Assembly: GCA_963681505.1 (NCBI GenBank)
Contig: OY811977.1
Location: forward strand, 7,029,326-7,093,325
DNA: 64,000 nt
Direction: 5' to 3'
Origin: Eunapius fragilis
Taxonomy: Eukaryota; Porifera; Demospongiae; Spongillida; Spongillidae
The translations under genes were made by a program, and so were the position numbers. The notes beneath the pieces were generated by a model. That model worked only from the letters and a program-made list of their open reading frames with translations, was not told the origin of the DNA and did not search any database. Below are positions 1 through 11,877 of this stretch, one piece after another (the stretch's first letter is position 1; every line of letters begins with the position of its first letter).

Positions 1-22
1 CACACACACACACACACACACA
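1..22. repeat. (CA)n microsatellite
   Basis: Eleven CA dinucleotides open the window. The tract is cut by the window edge, so its true length is unknown. Confidence 0.9.
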
Positions 23-194
23 TACCTTATTCTTTGATCCTCAGTTCTTCTAAATCAATCAATTCATGTGTGGGGGCAATGTCCACATCAAAATGGAAAT
101 CTGTCATCAACAGTAGTCTCCTCATGTACATGCAAGGCTTCATAGTTTGATGCTGTGGCCTACGTTTTACAACAAAACCAGGCTTGTGGTATAC

Positions 195-1592
195 ATGTAT
201 AAAATAAAATGACTGTTACTAGCATCAATTTCAAACCCACATATCTTCCAAGCTAAACAACCCACGTCCTTCCTATTTTCAGGACTTATTGCCACATCAG
301 TTCTGTATTTAATTCGATTTTTAAACACTATGAGCCCTTTACACTCGTCCATACCAACGTTCAGTAACCTTCAGGGTTAAAAACACTAAAAACTGAATTA
401 AGTAGCGTCTCTTCAGCGCCAAAATTGCAACATACTCCAAGGACTCCTGTTGTTATCGGATTCAAGCAGATAGGCCAGCTAATAGCTAATGCCTCTGTAC
501 TCAGGAACTAGTGAGACACACTCCCCCTGAGATCAGAGCACCTGGTGCCATCTGAATTCTGTAGGATTCTGGATCACAGTGGCCTGGGCAGCACCACATG
601 CAATCCAGTACGCACATCACACCAGTCCAGTTCATGCAACACTGGACCAATCCAGTACATATAACACACCAGTGCAGTATGTACATGTATAACACATCAG
701 TCCAGTACATACATTTAGTCCATAACATATAACACATCAGTCCCATGCAGTACAACACACCAGTCAACAAAATACATCACACCAGTCCATACAACACACC
801 GGCCCTAGTCCACAATATACAACACACCAGTCCGGTACAAAACACCTGAACATTACACACCAGTCCAGTACATACAATACAATAGGACATACAACACACC
901 TACATTCTTATTAACACACCAGTCCATCACAAACACATGTACAACACACTTGTCCAGAACATTCAATACACCAGTCTAACACACCAGCTCAGTGCATGCA
1001 ACTTACTAAACCAGCACACACGTCACACCTCCTGTACATACATCACACACACGGGTGCATGCACGCCTATTGCGATGGTGTGATGGATTATCGCCAGCCT
1101 GCCCACACAGTGCAGCAAATTTGAGTAATAATTGGCATAGCAATACCGATATTCGCAAGCAAAATTATTCCGCAGCACCACGAGCTCTAAACAAACCCTA
1201 TACCATGGTCATTTTATGATCATTTCAGTGGACCTTATAAACTTTTCTAGAGTATGGGTTTATCTCTCCTACTTCAAAAAACACCCACCACATAGAACGG
1301 GCGTACTCATCTTTCAGATAGTACAGGGCGTGAAGTTCAGTACGAAATAGCCTATCTAGAGTCAAGGTTTTGCAGAAAAGGATTATCATATGGGGAACGC
1401 AGGTATTTTCATGCTTATTAATATTCATCGTGGCTCAGGTGAATGGAATCTCTTCTAAAATAAAGAATGGCATAGAACTAATGTGGAAATAAGTCCTGAA
1501 GATAGGAAGGACGTGGGTTGTTTAGCTTGGCTCGGAAGGTACGTGGGTTTGAAATTGATGCTAGCTCATAGTCGTTTTATTTTATATACCAA
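195..1592. repeat. Inverted repeat pair, arms about 115 bp
   Basis: Bases 195-312 reappear in reverse complement at about 1474-1592. Shared words include AGCTAAACAACCCACGTCC and TAGCATCAATTTCAAACCCA. Weaker similarity continues outward (about 120-190 against 1805-1870). The space between the arms is largely minisatellite. This looks like a fold-back repeat or two opposed copies of one element. No protein is recognisable inside it. Confidence 0.7.
608..1050. repeat. Degenerate minisatellite, ACACACCAGTCCAGTACATA-like unit
   Basis: A unit of roughly 25-35 bases built around ACACACCAGTCCAGTACAT recurs more than ten times with many substitutions and length changes. A short piece of the same unit reappears at about 27305-27355. 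Open frames here come from the repeat and are not genes. Confidence 0.75.
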
Positions 1593-1599
1593 AAGTTAT

Positions 1600-2388
1600 G
1601 GCGCTGATCATTATGCATGAAGATTGTGCTACAAATCACTTCGCCTTCATTAACACAATCATAGTCCTGTGAGTGCAGTAGTGAACTCGCAGAAGTCGTG
1701 CGTGTGAAATATTCATGTTTGGCCTGATCCCTGTATAGGCGGTGGAGTATTATTAGGTTCTCAGACACACTGCATACTCGTGTCCTTGTTTGAACGCTTT
1801 TCCTAAGGAACTATGTAAGGCTGAAGCCATACAATTGTACATGCAAACCTGGTTTTGTCATAAAACATCCCATACACTTCAAAGTTAGAAATGTGTTAGA
1901 AAAATAATTAATTATTCAGGAGTGTGTATTGTGAAATAGTATATTTCATAGAGGAGAACAACAGTTTGAAACTATTAAGGGGATACAAATGAACCTTGAT
2001 ATACACATACTTATAGTAACTATACTAATTTTTAACCACTAATGTTGAATACTCTGCCAGAGCACTACACCTCGTCCTTGATCATTACCATAAGCTGCTT
2101 TATTTGCTAGAACCAGACGGACCTTTTAATAGTAGCCGTGATGTGCGCATGAATTTACTTGTTAGATTTTATATGCACATATAAATTTTGGCATGGCCGC
2201 GATTTAATGTTTTCTAAAAAGCGCACAATCTTGTGACGCGGAAACAACGCAGAACTATTCTCCATTTTGATATCACTCAATTGTCGCTTAGAGCGAAGTG
2301 ACCCGACTCTTGGATGTTCCGTTCGACTCCGAGTGACGTTTTTAATGATTCCATTATACTGCAGGATTCCTCCAATTATATAATTTAT
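1600..2388. other. No recognisable feature
   Basis: AT-rich sequence. I see no convincing coding frame, RNA gene or repeat here beyond the weak outer extension of the preceding inverted repeat near 1805-1870. Confidence 0.5.
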
Positions 2389-2792
2389 ATATGGGGTCCT
2401 GGCAGCGAAAAGGGACCTAATAGATATTATAAAAATTGTCCAGGATGGAATGTAAAAGTTGACGCGTGAAATTAAAATGTACGCATAATTACAAATTCAG
2501 GCACTGTAACTCTATGATGGATAGACAAATTTCCAGTGCGTAAGAAAGAAGTTGTAGAGGACGTTGGTGTCTCTTGGAAAATGAAAATAATTTGAAAACT
2601 TGAAAAAATATACCACGATCGTATATAGAGAAGGGTTCCGTCTTACGCACTGGAAATAAATCTGTCCATCATAGAGTTACAGCGACCTGAATTTGTAATT
2701 ACGTGTACATTTTTTAATTGCACGCGTCAAATTTGATGATCCTTCCTGGAGTATTCGCTAGGTCTCATTTCGCTGCCACGACCCCATATATC
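2389..2792. mobile_element. Fold-back MITE, family 1
   Basis: The two ends are long inverted repeats. ATATGGGGTCCTGGCAGCGA on the left pairs with the complement of the right end at about 2770-2792, and pairing runs inward to GTGCGTAAG at about 2550 and CTTACGCAC at about 2641. The arms are roughly 160 bp with a loop of about 80 bp. No transposase is encoded, as expected for a non-autonomous DNA element. Diverged or partial copies lie at 20285-20515, 22125-22370 and 35570-35672. Confidence 0.75.
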
Positions 2793-4229
2793 TGTTACCA
2801 TGCATGCATGTGCACTTGCATTTCAAATGCCGTGCATGCATACATGTACAGTAGATGTGTTCACCAATGGAAATGGGGGGAGGTGGTGGTGGGGGTGGAG
2901 GTGGTGGGGGTGGGGGGAAAGGTATTGCAGGTGGGAGTTAATTGGCTGCTGTAATAGGAGTCAGAATTGTACAGTTATGGCTGTCGTGCATGTAATTGGG
3001 GTGGATCATGCAGCAGACATATCATATTGGCTGGAGACAAAGGCACGCTGTGTGAGTGAGAATTAATAATTGAAAACTGCTGCACGGAAATTGATGCGTT
3101 AATAAATTCAGTTCAAGGAATCGGCCCAGGTTAAGTATAGTCTCATGCACAACAACCTGACCATAAATACGGCTAAATCTACTATTATCAGTGTTATCTC
3201 TGGATAATTATATTTTAAAATGCCCCACTGATTTTCAAAGATGACCTAATATACGCCTCTGCATGTATTAAAAATTGAATTGCCTTGACAGTAATCATGC
3301 AAGTTGATACGCCGATGTATATCTCAGCTGAATGCATGGGTTGTTTCCCAGAATGAGGCGGGACCACTAGAGCATGCATGGCCTTATCGACAAACACAGT
3401 GGTAATCTAACTTGTTGTCACCGCATCCGCAAGTCCAGGGCAAGCTGAACGGAACATTGGCGTGTTCCAGAACACGCGTTTCGGCATGCTTGCTCTCTGA
3501 CGGTGCAACACGAAATGCCAGTGGAGTTTCATCAGCTGAGGCTAATTATCAAGTGCACATGACCAAATGACCTCACAACGCACAGGTGTGACACATGATT
3601 AGATAATGCCTGAATTACAACTAAACATTGCGCTAGTACCACTGAAGTTAGTTTGAACATTAAAACGCCATTGTCGTTCTTTGTTTTCTCCCAAATTCAG
3701 GTCCCGTAGATTAAAGGTGATAAATTCATAAGCACTTGTTTTGAGTGTGGAACGGCATGCAATTCACCGTAATGCATCTCAATAAACCCACAACAACCTA
3801 CGCAATTTTATAGCTAGTATTCGGTGGTATTTATAGGTTTATCACTAATTCTTTGGACGGCCATGCTAAGCGTTAAATTTTCATTTACGAGGTCTGGTCT
3901 TGGGTAGAAGGGGCGCAGGTGAAGGATAAATATAGAAAGACGGAACGTAAGTGAGGTGAGGAAGGGAGAGGTGCATGGTGTCAGATAAAAATGCGGTTAA
4001 GAAATCCCAATGTTTACACTGCAGCTAAGTAATTCGATGGTATTTTTCCTCAATGTTTGTGGGTAGTGGGGGGAAAGGCAGCATCCCACCCCCTGCACTT
4101 TTATTTCTACCCCCACGCATGCATGGCGCTCCCACACAGCTGTATATAAATTGCAGCATACCGTCTGACCACTCCCTTTTATTAGATGATGTCATTAAGT
4201 TGTGAATCCTTTCGAGGAACTTAAATCGC

Positions 4230-4412
4230 ATCTGTTCAGTGAATCGATTTTGCCTCAATAGGAGTGCGATAAACAAATATAACGCGTAGGTCGAACTCAC
4301 CGCCTTTAATAGCCTAATCGCAACGTTTCCGTCACCCCCAACGTACATATATAATGCACCGAACAAACCAGTGAGACATTCGAAAACCATATCGTCAAAC
4401 TTACATCCAAAG
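4230..4412 (+). promoter_or_regulatory. Promoter region of FGF-like gene 1
   Basis: This block is nearly identical to the reverse complement of 9067-9250, in front of gene 2, and is still recognisable behind the relic at 63760-63960. It carries TATATAAT at 4348-4355, about 58 bases before the ATG. Conservation in front of three copies supports a promoter role. The start site of transcription is not visible. Confidence 0.6.
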
Positions 4413-4949
4413 ATGCGAATGATCTCAGCAATATCGCTCTCCCTCCTTACCATCGGGATAATCCAGAGGTGTGTCCGCTCTGCTCCGGTTACCAACGAGG
4501 TCCGATTGCTCAGTTCTGTGTCGGGAAGGTTTGTCCGTGTCGACAACAACGGAACAATCACAGCTAACGGAAACCAGAAGTCTTCGGCCGTGTTCTTAAT
4601 GTACTTGAAGAACTCGCAGGTCCAATTTGAACTCAAAAGCAAGCCAGGGATGTTCCTGATGCTGAAGGGAAAAAATCACTCCATTGTTGATGACGTCAAC
4701 ACAACTGTCTCGTCTCCAAAGAATGCGACAGCTAACCCAATTAGCAATGAGTACACTCTTGTGGTGGACTATCCCTCTGAGCCTTTCCTAACGGAATGGG
4801 AGAAAAGCGGAACATGTGATGCACTGGTTCAGAAGGTAGATGAGAGTACGACTTGTTCTGTCGCCTTCGACCCCAGCGGTAATGTGGTGGTTCCATGTCA
4901 TCCACCAGCTGCATATATCAGGAGTTGCTTATCCGTGATACGCATGTAA
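4413..4949 (+). CDS. Secreted FGF-like beta-trefoil protein, type A, copy 1
   Basis: Encodes 178 residues in one exon. The start was placed at the ATG matching copy 2 (MRMISAIS); an upstream in-frame ATG would put polar residues before the signal peptide. Residues 1-23 form a signal peptide with a hydrophobic core (4-17) ending Val-Arg-Ser before Ala-Pro, so the product should be secreted. The core shows three hairpin-like motifs typical of a beta-trefoil: SGRFVRVDNNGTITANG, PGMFLMLKGKNHSI and CSVAFDPSGNVVVP. Their order and spacing resemble fibroblast growth factors, although identity is too low to prove it by eye. Four sequons (NGT, NHS, NTT, NAT) predict N-glycosylation. The tail, with an extra cysteine (SCLSVIRM), differs from types B and C. 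Receptor and function are unknown. The gene lies in the left arm of the inverted duplication, opposed to copy 2. Confidence 0.75.
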   Translation: MRMISAISLSLLTIGIIQRCVRSAPVTNEVRLLSSVSGRFVRVDNNGTITANGNQKSSAVFLMYLKNSQVQFELKSKPGMFLMLKGKNHSIVDDVNTTVSSPKNATANPISNEYTLVVDYPSEPFLTEWEKSGTCDALVQKVDESTTCSVAFDPSGNVVVPCHPPAAYIRSCLSVIRM

Positions 4950-5704
4950 ACCTGGCAGTTATCTGGACTTTCGTTCGAGATCAGGTAGAATCATGCCTCG
5001 AGAAGTCCGCAAGCAGTTCGACCTGTGATGTGACCAACAGGAAAACCATGCTGTATCGGCAAGAATTTTCAAATGTATATTATAAGTTGCGAGAAAGCAG
5101 TACGTGCGTAAAAGTGCATGCTTTCATTATATATCACTTGTACAGCATGCATCAATACCATAATCACATGTGCTCCTACATGTATTATAATAATCATGAA
5201 AGGTTTAATAACGTGCAACGTGGGCCTCTGTCATGGTATAGATTGTCCGTCCAACGTCGGGAGATTGAGTGACCTGTCACGCCGCATGCAGGTGGTCCGG
5301 TTCCATGCAGCGATGGCAGTCTTGAATTATGTTTGCTTCCCTTTATGTAATTCCTCCAACTCAATGAGCAATCCTACCTTTCCTTATAACAAGCTACAAA
5401 GTTCTTTTTTCTAGCCTGTGCATGTTGAATACGGGTTTCTTTTTCTGGTGATTATTTTTTCCCGAAAGTCTTTTATATCTTCATCCTGTTTAAGCCCAAC
5501 TCCTCATTTTTCCTCTTCATGAACTGTACCATTTTATCTTGTTCTTCCGTCAAAACGGCAGGCATATATGCCTCAAAGGACTTCATTGTTGCAACCAACC
5601 TGCTTAGAATTAAAAAAAAAAAAAGTGGCCTAAGGTCATGAATGTTTGATTTCAGTTCTCATGTCATGTTCTCATGTTTATACGGCTGGGACTGAGGAAA
5701 ACCA
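4950..5704. other. No gene; weak duplicated 3' flank
   Basis: The first 120 bases are a diverged inverted match to 8380-8530, behind gene 2, so they belong to the duplicated unit. The rest is AT-rich with a 14-base A run near 5611. Open frames here show no signal peptide or known motif. Confidence 0.5.
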
Positions 5705-5885
5705 GCTGCATGGCTTTGATGTAACGCTTACATCCGTTCTTTCCTCTGCCACCTTAAGCGAAACTAGTGTACCATGCAGTTGGGGCAGCAGCCCTTTCAG
5801 CTGAGGCTAGGAAGCATGCTGCTAATGATGACAAGTGCCAGGAACTGGGAGAGTCTTGTATCCCACTGGAAGTAGAAAAGTACGA
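5705..5885 (+). mobile_element. Non-LTR retrotransposon fragment (C-terminal domain)
   Basis: Translation in two frames gives FDVTLTSVLSSATLSE and then AEARKHAANDDKCQELG followed by SCIPLEVEKY. These match the conserved C-terminal domain seen more fully at 61015-61690, where the order is FDVSxTSPL, RKHxxND, CxxLGW and VPxVVETYGAWG. A frameshift near 5775 separates the two parts, so this is a dead fragment. Confidence 0.7.
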
Positions 5886-8009
5886 ACAAAGAGGCTCAGT
5901 CTATATTCTCCTGACTAGCCGATGTAGTAGATGATGCATTGTGACGAGTGAGGTCCATGCATACATCAGCATAGCAATTTACCGGTGTCATCGGATAATC
6001 GGCACCCCCCAATAATTTTCAGACAGTTTGGGTTGCGGAATTGGTCACGAGCGAGTGTGTTGGGTGTGGTCCATGTATCATGTCATTGATCAGCGCGCTA
6101 TTGTATGACAGTCATGTGACTTTTCATTGTAAATAAGAATTAAGAATTGTGAACATTCTCAGTGCATTCAGACCAGCACTGCGTGCATGGTAACACATCA
6201 ATATACGGCCATTACAGGATTAATGCCATAAATAGTACCACTGTAACGTTCCCATAACCTCATCCACTTTATTGCATCCCGGCTATAGAGGATGGGAACA
6301 TTAGGAATGCTTAGACTCCGAGCGATTGTCTTCCCTTGTTGCATGGGACACTCAGGATAGCTAAGACTGCCTCATTGGAACAATCAGGTTAACAGATTGT
6401 CACCATACATGTTCGTAATTGCATCATTATGATGTTATGTGGTTCAATTCGTTTCTGACTTCATTTAGCGCGAGGGTATTGCATTCATACATATTACTAC
6501 GTTACACTGATCTAGAGCATTACGTACACGAAATGCCAAAAAAAAAACGCACAATGAACTAATAAAAATAAATAAACACCGTACTTTAAATGGGAATATC
6601 GGAGATTCAAACCCGGGAATGAAAACGCAGCTCTCAGGTAATATTCTTCAGCTAAGCATACACCTCAAGGTCGCTCGTTATTCACTGAGACTGGATATTT
6701 CCATAAATGCATACGGTATCGAAGATATGTCGCATTTCGTTCAAGTCGTCGACCATTTTGACCATTGCATGTTAACGTTTGTAATTGTGACAACAGCGAG
6801 CAAAGAATTTCTAGCATCCGGTCGACCTAGTGTGTGAGAGCACAGAAGATAGTTTTTAGCCCATTACAGGGCCCGCGGAGGGTATTAAAATAAAGGGGGG
6901 GGGGGGGGGCGGATTTCAGTACTTCTCCATGTTAGCAATTAAGTTGTAACATAAGATGGTTGTCTAATATCCTTCGCAGTTATTCATGGTAACACGCGTA
7001 TAAATACACAGTATAAGCAAAATGCACAATAATATCTCAAATCGATCTATACATCTATACCAAAATGTCACTTTCGGTTATCATTTCTAGAAGCGAACTC
7101 AGAGGAACGTCGTCCAGGTCATAGTTCTGTCACGGTGAATCTTGAGAGTAGCTAAGTTATTGAATCTAATTTGTTCATGCTTGATTGAAGCAAGCGACGA
7201 GCGGTCAAAAAAGAACTTTCACTAACTAAATAAAAATTATCGGCCAAAAAAGTGAAGGGTCAGCTGCGGGCCCTGAATTAGCTAATGTATCGCAACATTC
7301 CCGCCTACAGCCGTATTTTTTTTACATAGCCGTTTTCCAAACCGTTTCCGTACGATAGGCGTGTTAAAGAGCGTACAACATAGCCATCAGAAGTAGCAGT
7401 ATTTAAAACTAATATTTGCGTCAGGATTGAAGCAATTGGATGGTCCTTGAGTGAAATATAACATTTTGGTACTATAGCCGCCATTTTGGATGGCGTAAAA
7501 TTATTTGGTGGCAGCCTTAGCTACCCTGAGCAGGCTGTTTAACATCTAATTTTATATACTTATGTGATCATTAAAGCAGACATGTACATGCATGGTTTAT
7601 GGAAGCCATTTCCTTTGTTGACATGATCATCGCCTACTATATGTATAAGCACAGGTTTGTTACACATGTTAACCCACTGTACATCAGTATCACATGCCCA
7701 TCTGAAATGAGGGAGTTACGTACAGATATCTAGATCCGTCGCGCTGACCTGCATCACACAAGATGCTGTGGAACATGCATGTAGCTCTTATGCACACGTA
7801 ATACGTCTCATTTCAAACAGCAAAACTGTGATATCAGGCGTGTGTGCGTGAGAATCTCTCATGCCAACATTTCTATGTTCACTTATATGGGTGGAGAATT
7901 GGGATTCGCAATGGAAGTATTGTCATACATACTTTTACTCCGAGGCCGTAAATAGGTTATTCATGAAGTGGCTCTATATGACAGGGATGTGTGCACAACT
8001 ATATAACCC
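5886..8009. other. No gene recognised; G homopolymer at 6895-6909
   Basis: About 2.1 kb without a supportable coding frame. It contains a run of 15 G at 6895-6909 and several short A or T runs. A 72-codon frame at 6619-6837 has no recognisable motif and no duplicate elsewhere in the window, so I do not call it. Confidence 0.5.
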
Positions 8010-8335
8010 CCAACGTATATACGTAAAAGTAAAAATTAACGACAGGAGACTAATCAATCATTACAGGATCCATCTACGTAGATCTACGCAGAGAACCAAA
8101 TTTGAAGTGCATTGCACTTCTTGCAGAAAGATAAATATATATACATGGCGGGTTTGAACCCCAAGGGGTGTCGGACGTTGCAACGCTGGCACAAAGCTAA
8201 TGCAAGACCCAAAAATCTATTTCACCATAGTGGAATGAGGTAGTAAGATGTGTTTAGAATAGTTCCGTCTATAACGTTTATCATTCGGAGTTATAGCCAT
8301 TTATAAATTAAACGAAAATCATTATTATAAGTTTT
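8010..8335 (+). repeat. Dispersed repeat family R, copy 1
   Basis: This block shares the core GGCGGGTTTGAACCCCAAGG, then TATCGGACGT, CACCATAG(A/T)G and a conserved AAGTTATAGCGATT-like end with copies at 19945-20270, 24490-24720 and 28003-28340. All four lie in the same orientation. The conserved GGTTTGAACCCC resembles a pol III B box, but I see no convincing A box, so I leave the class open (SINE or MITE). Confidence 0.65.
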
Positions 8336-8529
8336 ACATATACAATAAAAAAGGTAACGAAACTTTGTAGGGTACTGTCCCATACTTTTCATGCACGGCT
8401 CTGTGGCACTTTCGTGCTGTACTGGTAGGTCCATGTTGCATGGCTGCATCACACGCCGAACTGCAAGCCGTCGACCTTCGCAAGTGCTGATTCTGCACAC
8501 AAAGTCCATGCAGTCCACAAATGCCAGGT

Positions 8530-9066
8530 TTACACGCGCACCACGGATAAGCAACCACCAATATATGAAGTTGATAGATGACATGGACCTACCACATTAC
8601 CGCTGGGGTCGAAGGCGATAGAACAATTTGTACTCTCGTCCACTTTCTGAACCAGTGCACCACATGTTCCGCTTTTCTCCCATTCCGTTAGGAAAGGCTC
8701 AGAGGGATAGTCCACCACAAGAGTGTACTCATTGCTAATTGGGTTAGCTGTCGCATTCTTTGGAGACGAGACAGTTGTGTTGACGTCATCAACAATGGAA
8801 TGGTTTTGTTCCTTCAGCATCAGGAACATTCCTGGCTTGCTTTTGAGTTCAAATTGGACCTGTGAGTTCTTCAAGTACATTACGAACACGGCCGAAGACT
8901 TCTGGTTTCCGTTAGCTGTGATTGTTCCGTTGTTGTCTACACGGACAAACCTTCCCGACACAGAACTGAGCAATCGGACCTCGTTGGTAACCGGAGCAGA
9001 GCGGACACACCTCTGGATTATCCCGATGGTAAGGAGGGAGAGCGATATCGCTGAGATCATTCGCAT
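8530..9066 (-). CDS. Secreted FGF-like beta-trefoil protein, type A, copy 2
   Basis: Encodes 178 residues in one exon and is nearly identical to copy 1 over the signal peptide and core. The start is the ATG of MRMISAIS. The signal peptide (1-23) ends at Arg-Ser before Ala-Pro. The trefoil-like motifs are SGRFVRVDNNGTITANG, PGMFLMLKEQNHSI and CSIAFDPSGNVVGP. Five sequons (NGT, NHS, NTT, NAT, NCS) are present. It keeps the Gly-Pro-Cys that copy 1 has changed to Val-Pro-Cys, and its tail reads GGCLSVVRV. The gene is opposed to copy 1, and its promoter at 9067-9250 is the inverted copy of 4230-4412. Secretion is well supported; the FGF relation is inferred from motif order. Confidence 0.75.
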   Translation of the reverse strand: MRMISAISLSLLTIGIIQRCVRSAPVTNEVRLLSSVSGRFVRVDNNGTITANGNQKSSAVFVMYLKNSQVQFELKSKPGMFLMLKEQNHSIVDDVNTTVSSPKNATANPISNEYTLVVDYPSEPFLTEWEKSGTCGALVQKVDESTNCSIAFDPSGNVVGPCHLSTSYIGGCLSVVRV

Positions 9067-9250
9067 CTTTGGAAGTAAGTTTGGCGATATATAATTTTCG
9101 AATGTCTCACTGGTTGTTCGGGTGCATTATATATGTACGTTGGGGGTGACGGAAACGTTGCGATTAGGCTATTAAAGGCGGTGAGTTCGACCTACGCGTT
9201 GTATTTGTTTATCGCACTCCTATTGAGGTCAAATCGATTAACCAGAGCAG
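9067..9250 (-). promoter_or_regulatory. Promoter region of FGF-like gene 2
   Basis: Inverted copy of the block before gene 1. On the minus strand it carries TATATAAT at 9126-9133, about 60 bases before the ATG. The neighbouring ACGTTTCCGTCACCCCCAAC segment is shared with gene 1 and with the relic near 63840-63880, which marks it as the most conserved upstream part of type A. Confidence 0.55.
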
Positions 9251-9856
9251 GATGCGATTAAATACTTCATAGGGATTCTCTAATTCACCACTTGTTATTG
9301 AATGCACACTCTAGAGGGAGTGGTCAGACGGTATGCAGTTTTATAGGCTGTATGAGCGAGAGTGCCATAAATGGTGTCAGATATTAAGTGTTGATTTCCC
9401 AGGCGACTTGATGCGGCTTTTCCTTTAGGTCAGTCTGCGTCTAAATATGATGGGCTATATAGGTATAATATGTACATGCGAGGGACTCTATTTAGAGCGC
9501 TCTCCCAGGAGATAATAATATCAAAACTGCAAAAGATTCTATATCTGAGTATTCACAGTGAAGGAAGGCTTCGATCCGGCGTCTTCATTACTTCTTGAGC
9601 ACTACTGTTCGATACATTGGACTGAATATGGGTCAAAAATACCTACGCCCAAAAATATTGACATGCATGCATGCTGCGTGTGCTTAGCAACGAAATATTG
9701 CAATTGAAAAACTTTGGAATGTGGGCTACTCTTTTTGAACACGAAACATGGTAGCATACTTGACACTGTTTTATGGATGGACTTCTGCTCTATCCGCTGC
9801 CGCATGTACCATGATCGTAGCTCAAGCAGTTCCATGCCCAACCAAACCTAGCGGGC
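9251..9856. other. No recognisable feature
   Basis: I see no gene, repeat or RNA here. Open frames on the minus strand near 9602-9841 are short and featureless. Confidence 0.45.
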
Positions 9857-9972
9857 CCCACAACCAGCCCTGGGGCTACAACCTGCACTGGCCCCTTAAT
9901 CAGCCCTGGGCCCACAACCAACACTGGACCCACAACCAACACTGGCCCCATGGGCCCACAACCAACACTGGC
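9857..9972. repeat. 18-bp minisatellite, CCCACAACCAACACTGGC unit
   Basis: Six to seven tandem units of about 18 bases (for example CCCACAACCAACACTGGACC) with substitutions. The unit is a multiple of three, so it stays open in several frames and gives spurious proline-, histidine- and asparagine-rich peptides. No start, signal or flanking coding sequence supports a gene. Confidence 0.8.
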
Positions 9973-10929
9973 CGCAACCATGCAGGACATAGAGCTGCTA
10001 GAGTTTGGACATGAGTATAGGTATTTTTTGACCCAGTTTTTGATGCAGTTAGCATGAATCTCACATATGCTCCACTTTTCTACATGATTAGTGATATCTC
10101 CAACTTATACGGGCGCTAAAAAAACAGACTGTACATATAATTAAAAATGAATAAATGGCTCTGGAGGGTGCACCATCTTATTAAAATTCTACAACAATAA
10201 ACATAGATTACTCTGTTAACACTTCAAGTGGATTAGGTTTACAACTCTGTGCTTTGAAGAATAGGGTGTGTAATGAAATGGGCTACTTGTTATGCTTTTT
10301 ACGTATGAAATCAATCTACTAGGCTGAAGCATAAATGTAGTAATTTAAAATGAAATAATCTGTATTTCCAAGCAGGCCAAAAAAAAAACGCCTAGACCAT
10401 TACAGCGCCCTGTGGGCAGTATCCTAATCTCCTGAAACCTTATACTTCAACGTACAGTAAATAGAAATTACTATTCTGTGACTTTGCAAAAAGACACATT
10501 CGCAAAATTCTATTACAAATTGAACGCGCCTGATGTGGGTGGACCGTTAAGTAGCTTGAATGTAGGCAATCGTACTGCATTCAACAACCAATGATATTAC
10601 TCAATCGAGCGATGAAGTTGGGCAAGCCGCTCAAGTAACGGAGTATATAGTCTGGTAACAACTGCGCTGATTATTGCTTCCGTCTGGATTGCTATGATTA
10701 TAAAAGTGGTTGAACAGTTTATTCATATTACAGTTACCTGCATGTATTAATGTTTGTCTAGGTTTGAATTCTGCTACCGATGTTCGAGAAAATAATGCAG
10801 TCCGTCGCATGTGGGAGAGATCTTACAGAAATCAGTACAGAAAGACGGAGTTTGCCGATGGAAGCCTGTCGCAGATATAGTTAATGCTTCGCGCGTAAGA
10901 TGAGCTGTCACTTCTGTGTGGTAGTGTGC
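9973..10929. other. No recognisable feature
   Basis: AT-rich sequence unique within the window. No coding frame of note, RNA gene or repeat was seen. Confidence 0.45.
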
Positions 10930-11626
10930 ATCAACGACATGCTTTGTTCCACCAGAACACTAATTATGCGTGGGTTGTATTTAGATACTGATGAATTGCG
11001 CGCCGTTCAGCACCCAAGCAAGTGCTTATGAATTTAGCACATCCACACTTCTATGGGGATCGAATTAAAAACAAAAAGAGGCGTTTTTAATGTCCTTTAG
11101 AATGTCAGTGGTATTCATTGTAATTCAGCTATTTCCTAATAATGTGTCACACCTGTGCGTTGAGAGATCATTTGGCACCGTACACTCGCTAAGTATTGAT
11201 AATTAGCCTCAGCTGATTAAACTCCACTGACATTTCGTGTTTGCACACTTAGCATTCTCAGAGGGCAAGCATGCCGAAAAGTGTGTTCTGGATCACGCCA
11301 ACGTTCTGAAATGAGGCTTGTCTGGTGAGGATGCGGTGACAATACCAGCAGCTTACTACTATATATGTCGATATAGTCATGCTGTTGTGGCCCCTCCTCA
11401 TTATGTGAAACAATCCATGCATTCAGCTGAGATGTGACGTATTGCATCGCCATCTCGAATTGCATGGTTACTGTCAGCCCCAGTGGAGATTTTGATAAGA
11501 TCACGGTCTGTCGGCATGAAAAACGATCAAACGTCGCTGGATCAGCATTCTTCTCTTCGGAATTCATGTATAGAGACAAGACTAGTTTAATATATTAATC
11601 AGACTGAGATTAGCTAATCTATATAT

Positions 11627-11877
11627 GGGACAGTGTCCAGCAAAATCACCCTTCTGGATAGTTTTTCAAGTTTTCAATTTTTTTCATTTTCCGTAAACTC
11701 CAAAGAGCTTCTATCAAATGGCCCTTACGCATCCTAAATTGGACTATCCATCATAAAGTTATTAGGCTTTGAATTTATAATTAGCCATACATTTATGCGA
11801 GCGTTACTTTTCTTTTGCTTGTCCTGGAAAATTTGACAAAGTATCATAAGGGTGATTTTGCTGGACACAGTTCCATA
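11627..11877. mobile_element. Fold-back MITE, family 3
   Basis: The left end reads GACAGTGTCCAGCAAAATCA, followed by CCCTT, and the right end is its inverted copy (AAGGGTGATTTTGCTGGACA, then CAGTT). About 27 of 30 terminal bases pair. No coding sequence lies inside. It interrupts the right arm of the inverted duplication. Confidence 0.7.

Larger units (their letters stand above)
2800..4960. repeat. Left arm of a large inverted duplication
   Basis: Two blocks, 2800-3800 and 4230-4960, are found in reverse complement at about 10930-12360 and 8500-9250. The second block carries a complete gene with its promoter. The order is preserved, so this was a single event or a head-to-head pair, with later insertions that lengthened the right arm. 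Similarity is patchy between 3800 and 4230. Confidence 0.8.

Noticed and set aside
4025-4642. Long minus-strand frame over gene 1 and its promoter (205 codons)
   Set aside because: It is the complement of the FGF-like gene and its conserved promoter. A similar shadow lies over gene 2. It has no signal peptide or family of its own.
9748-10014. Proline-, histidine- and tryptophan-rich secreted peptide
   Set aside because: The frame is created by an 18-bp tandem repeat. The segment before it has no good signal peptide, and there is no second copy.
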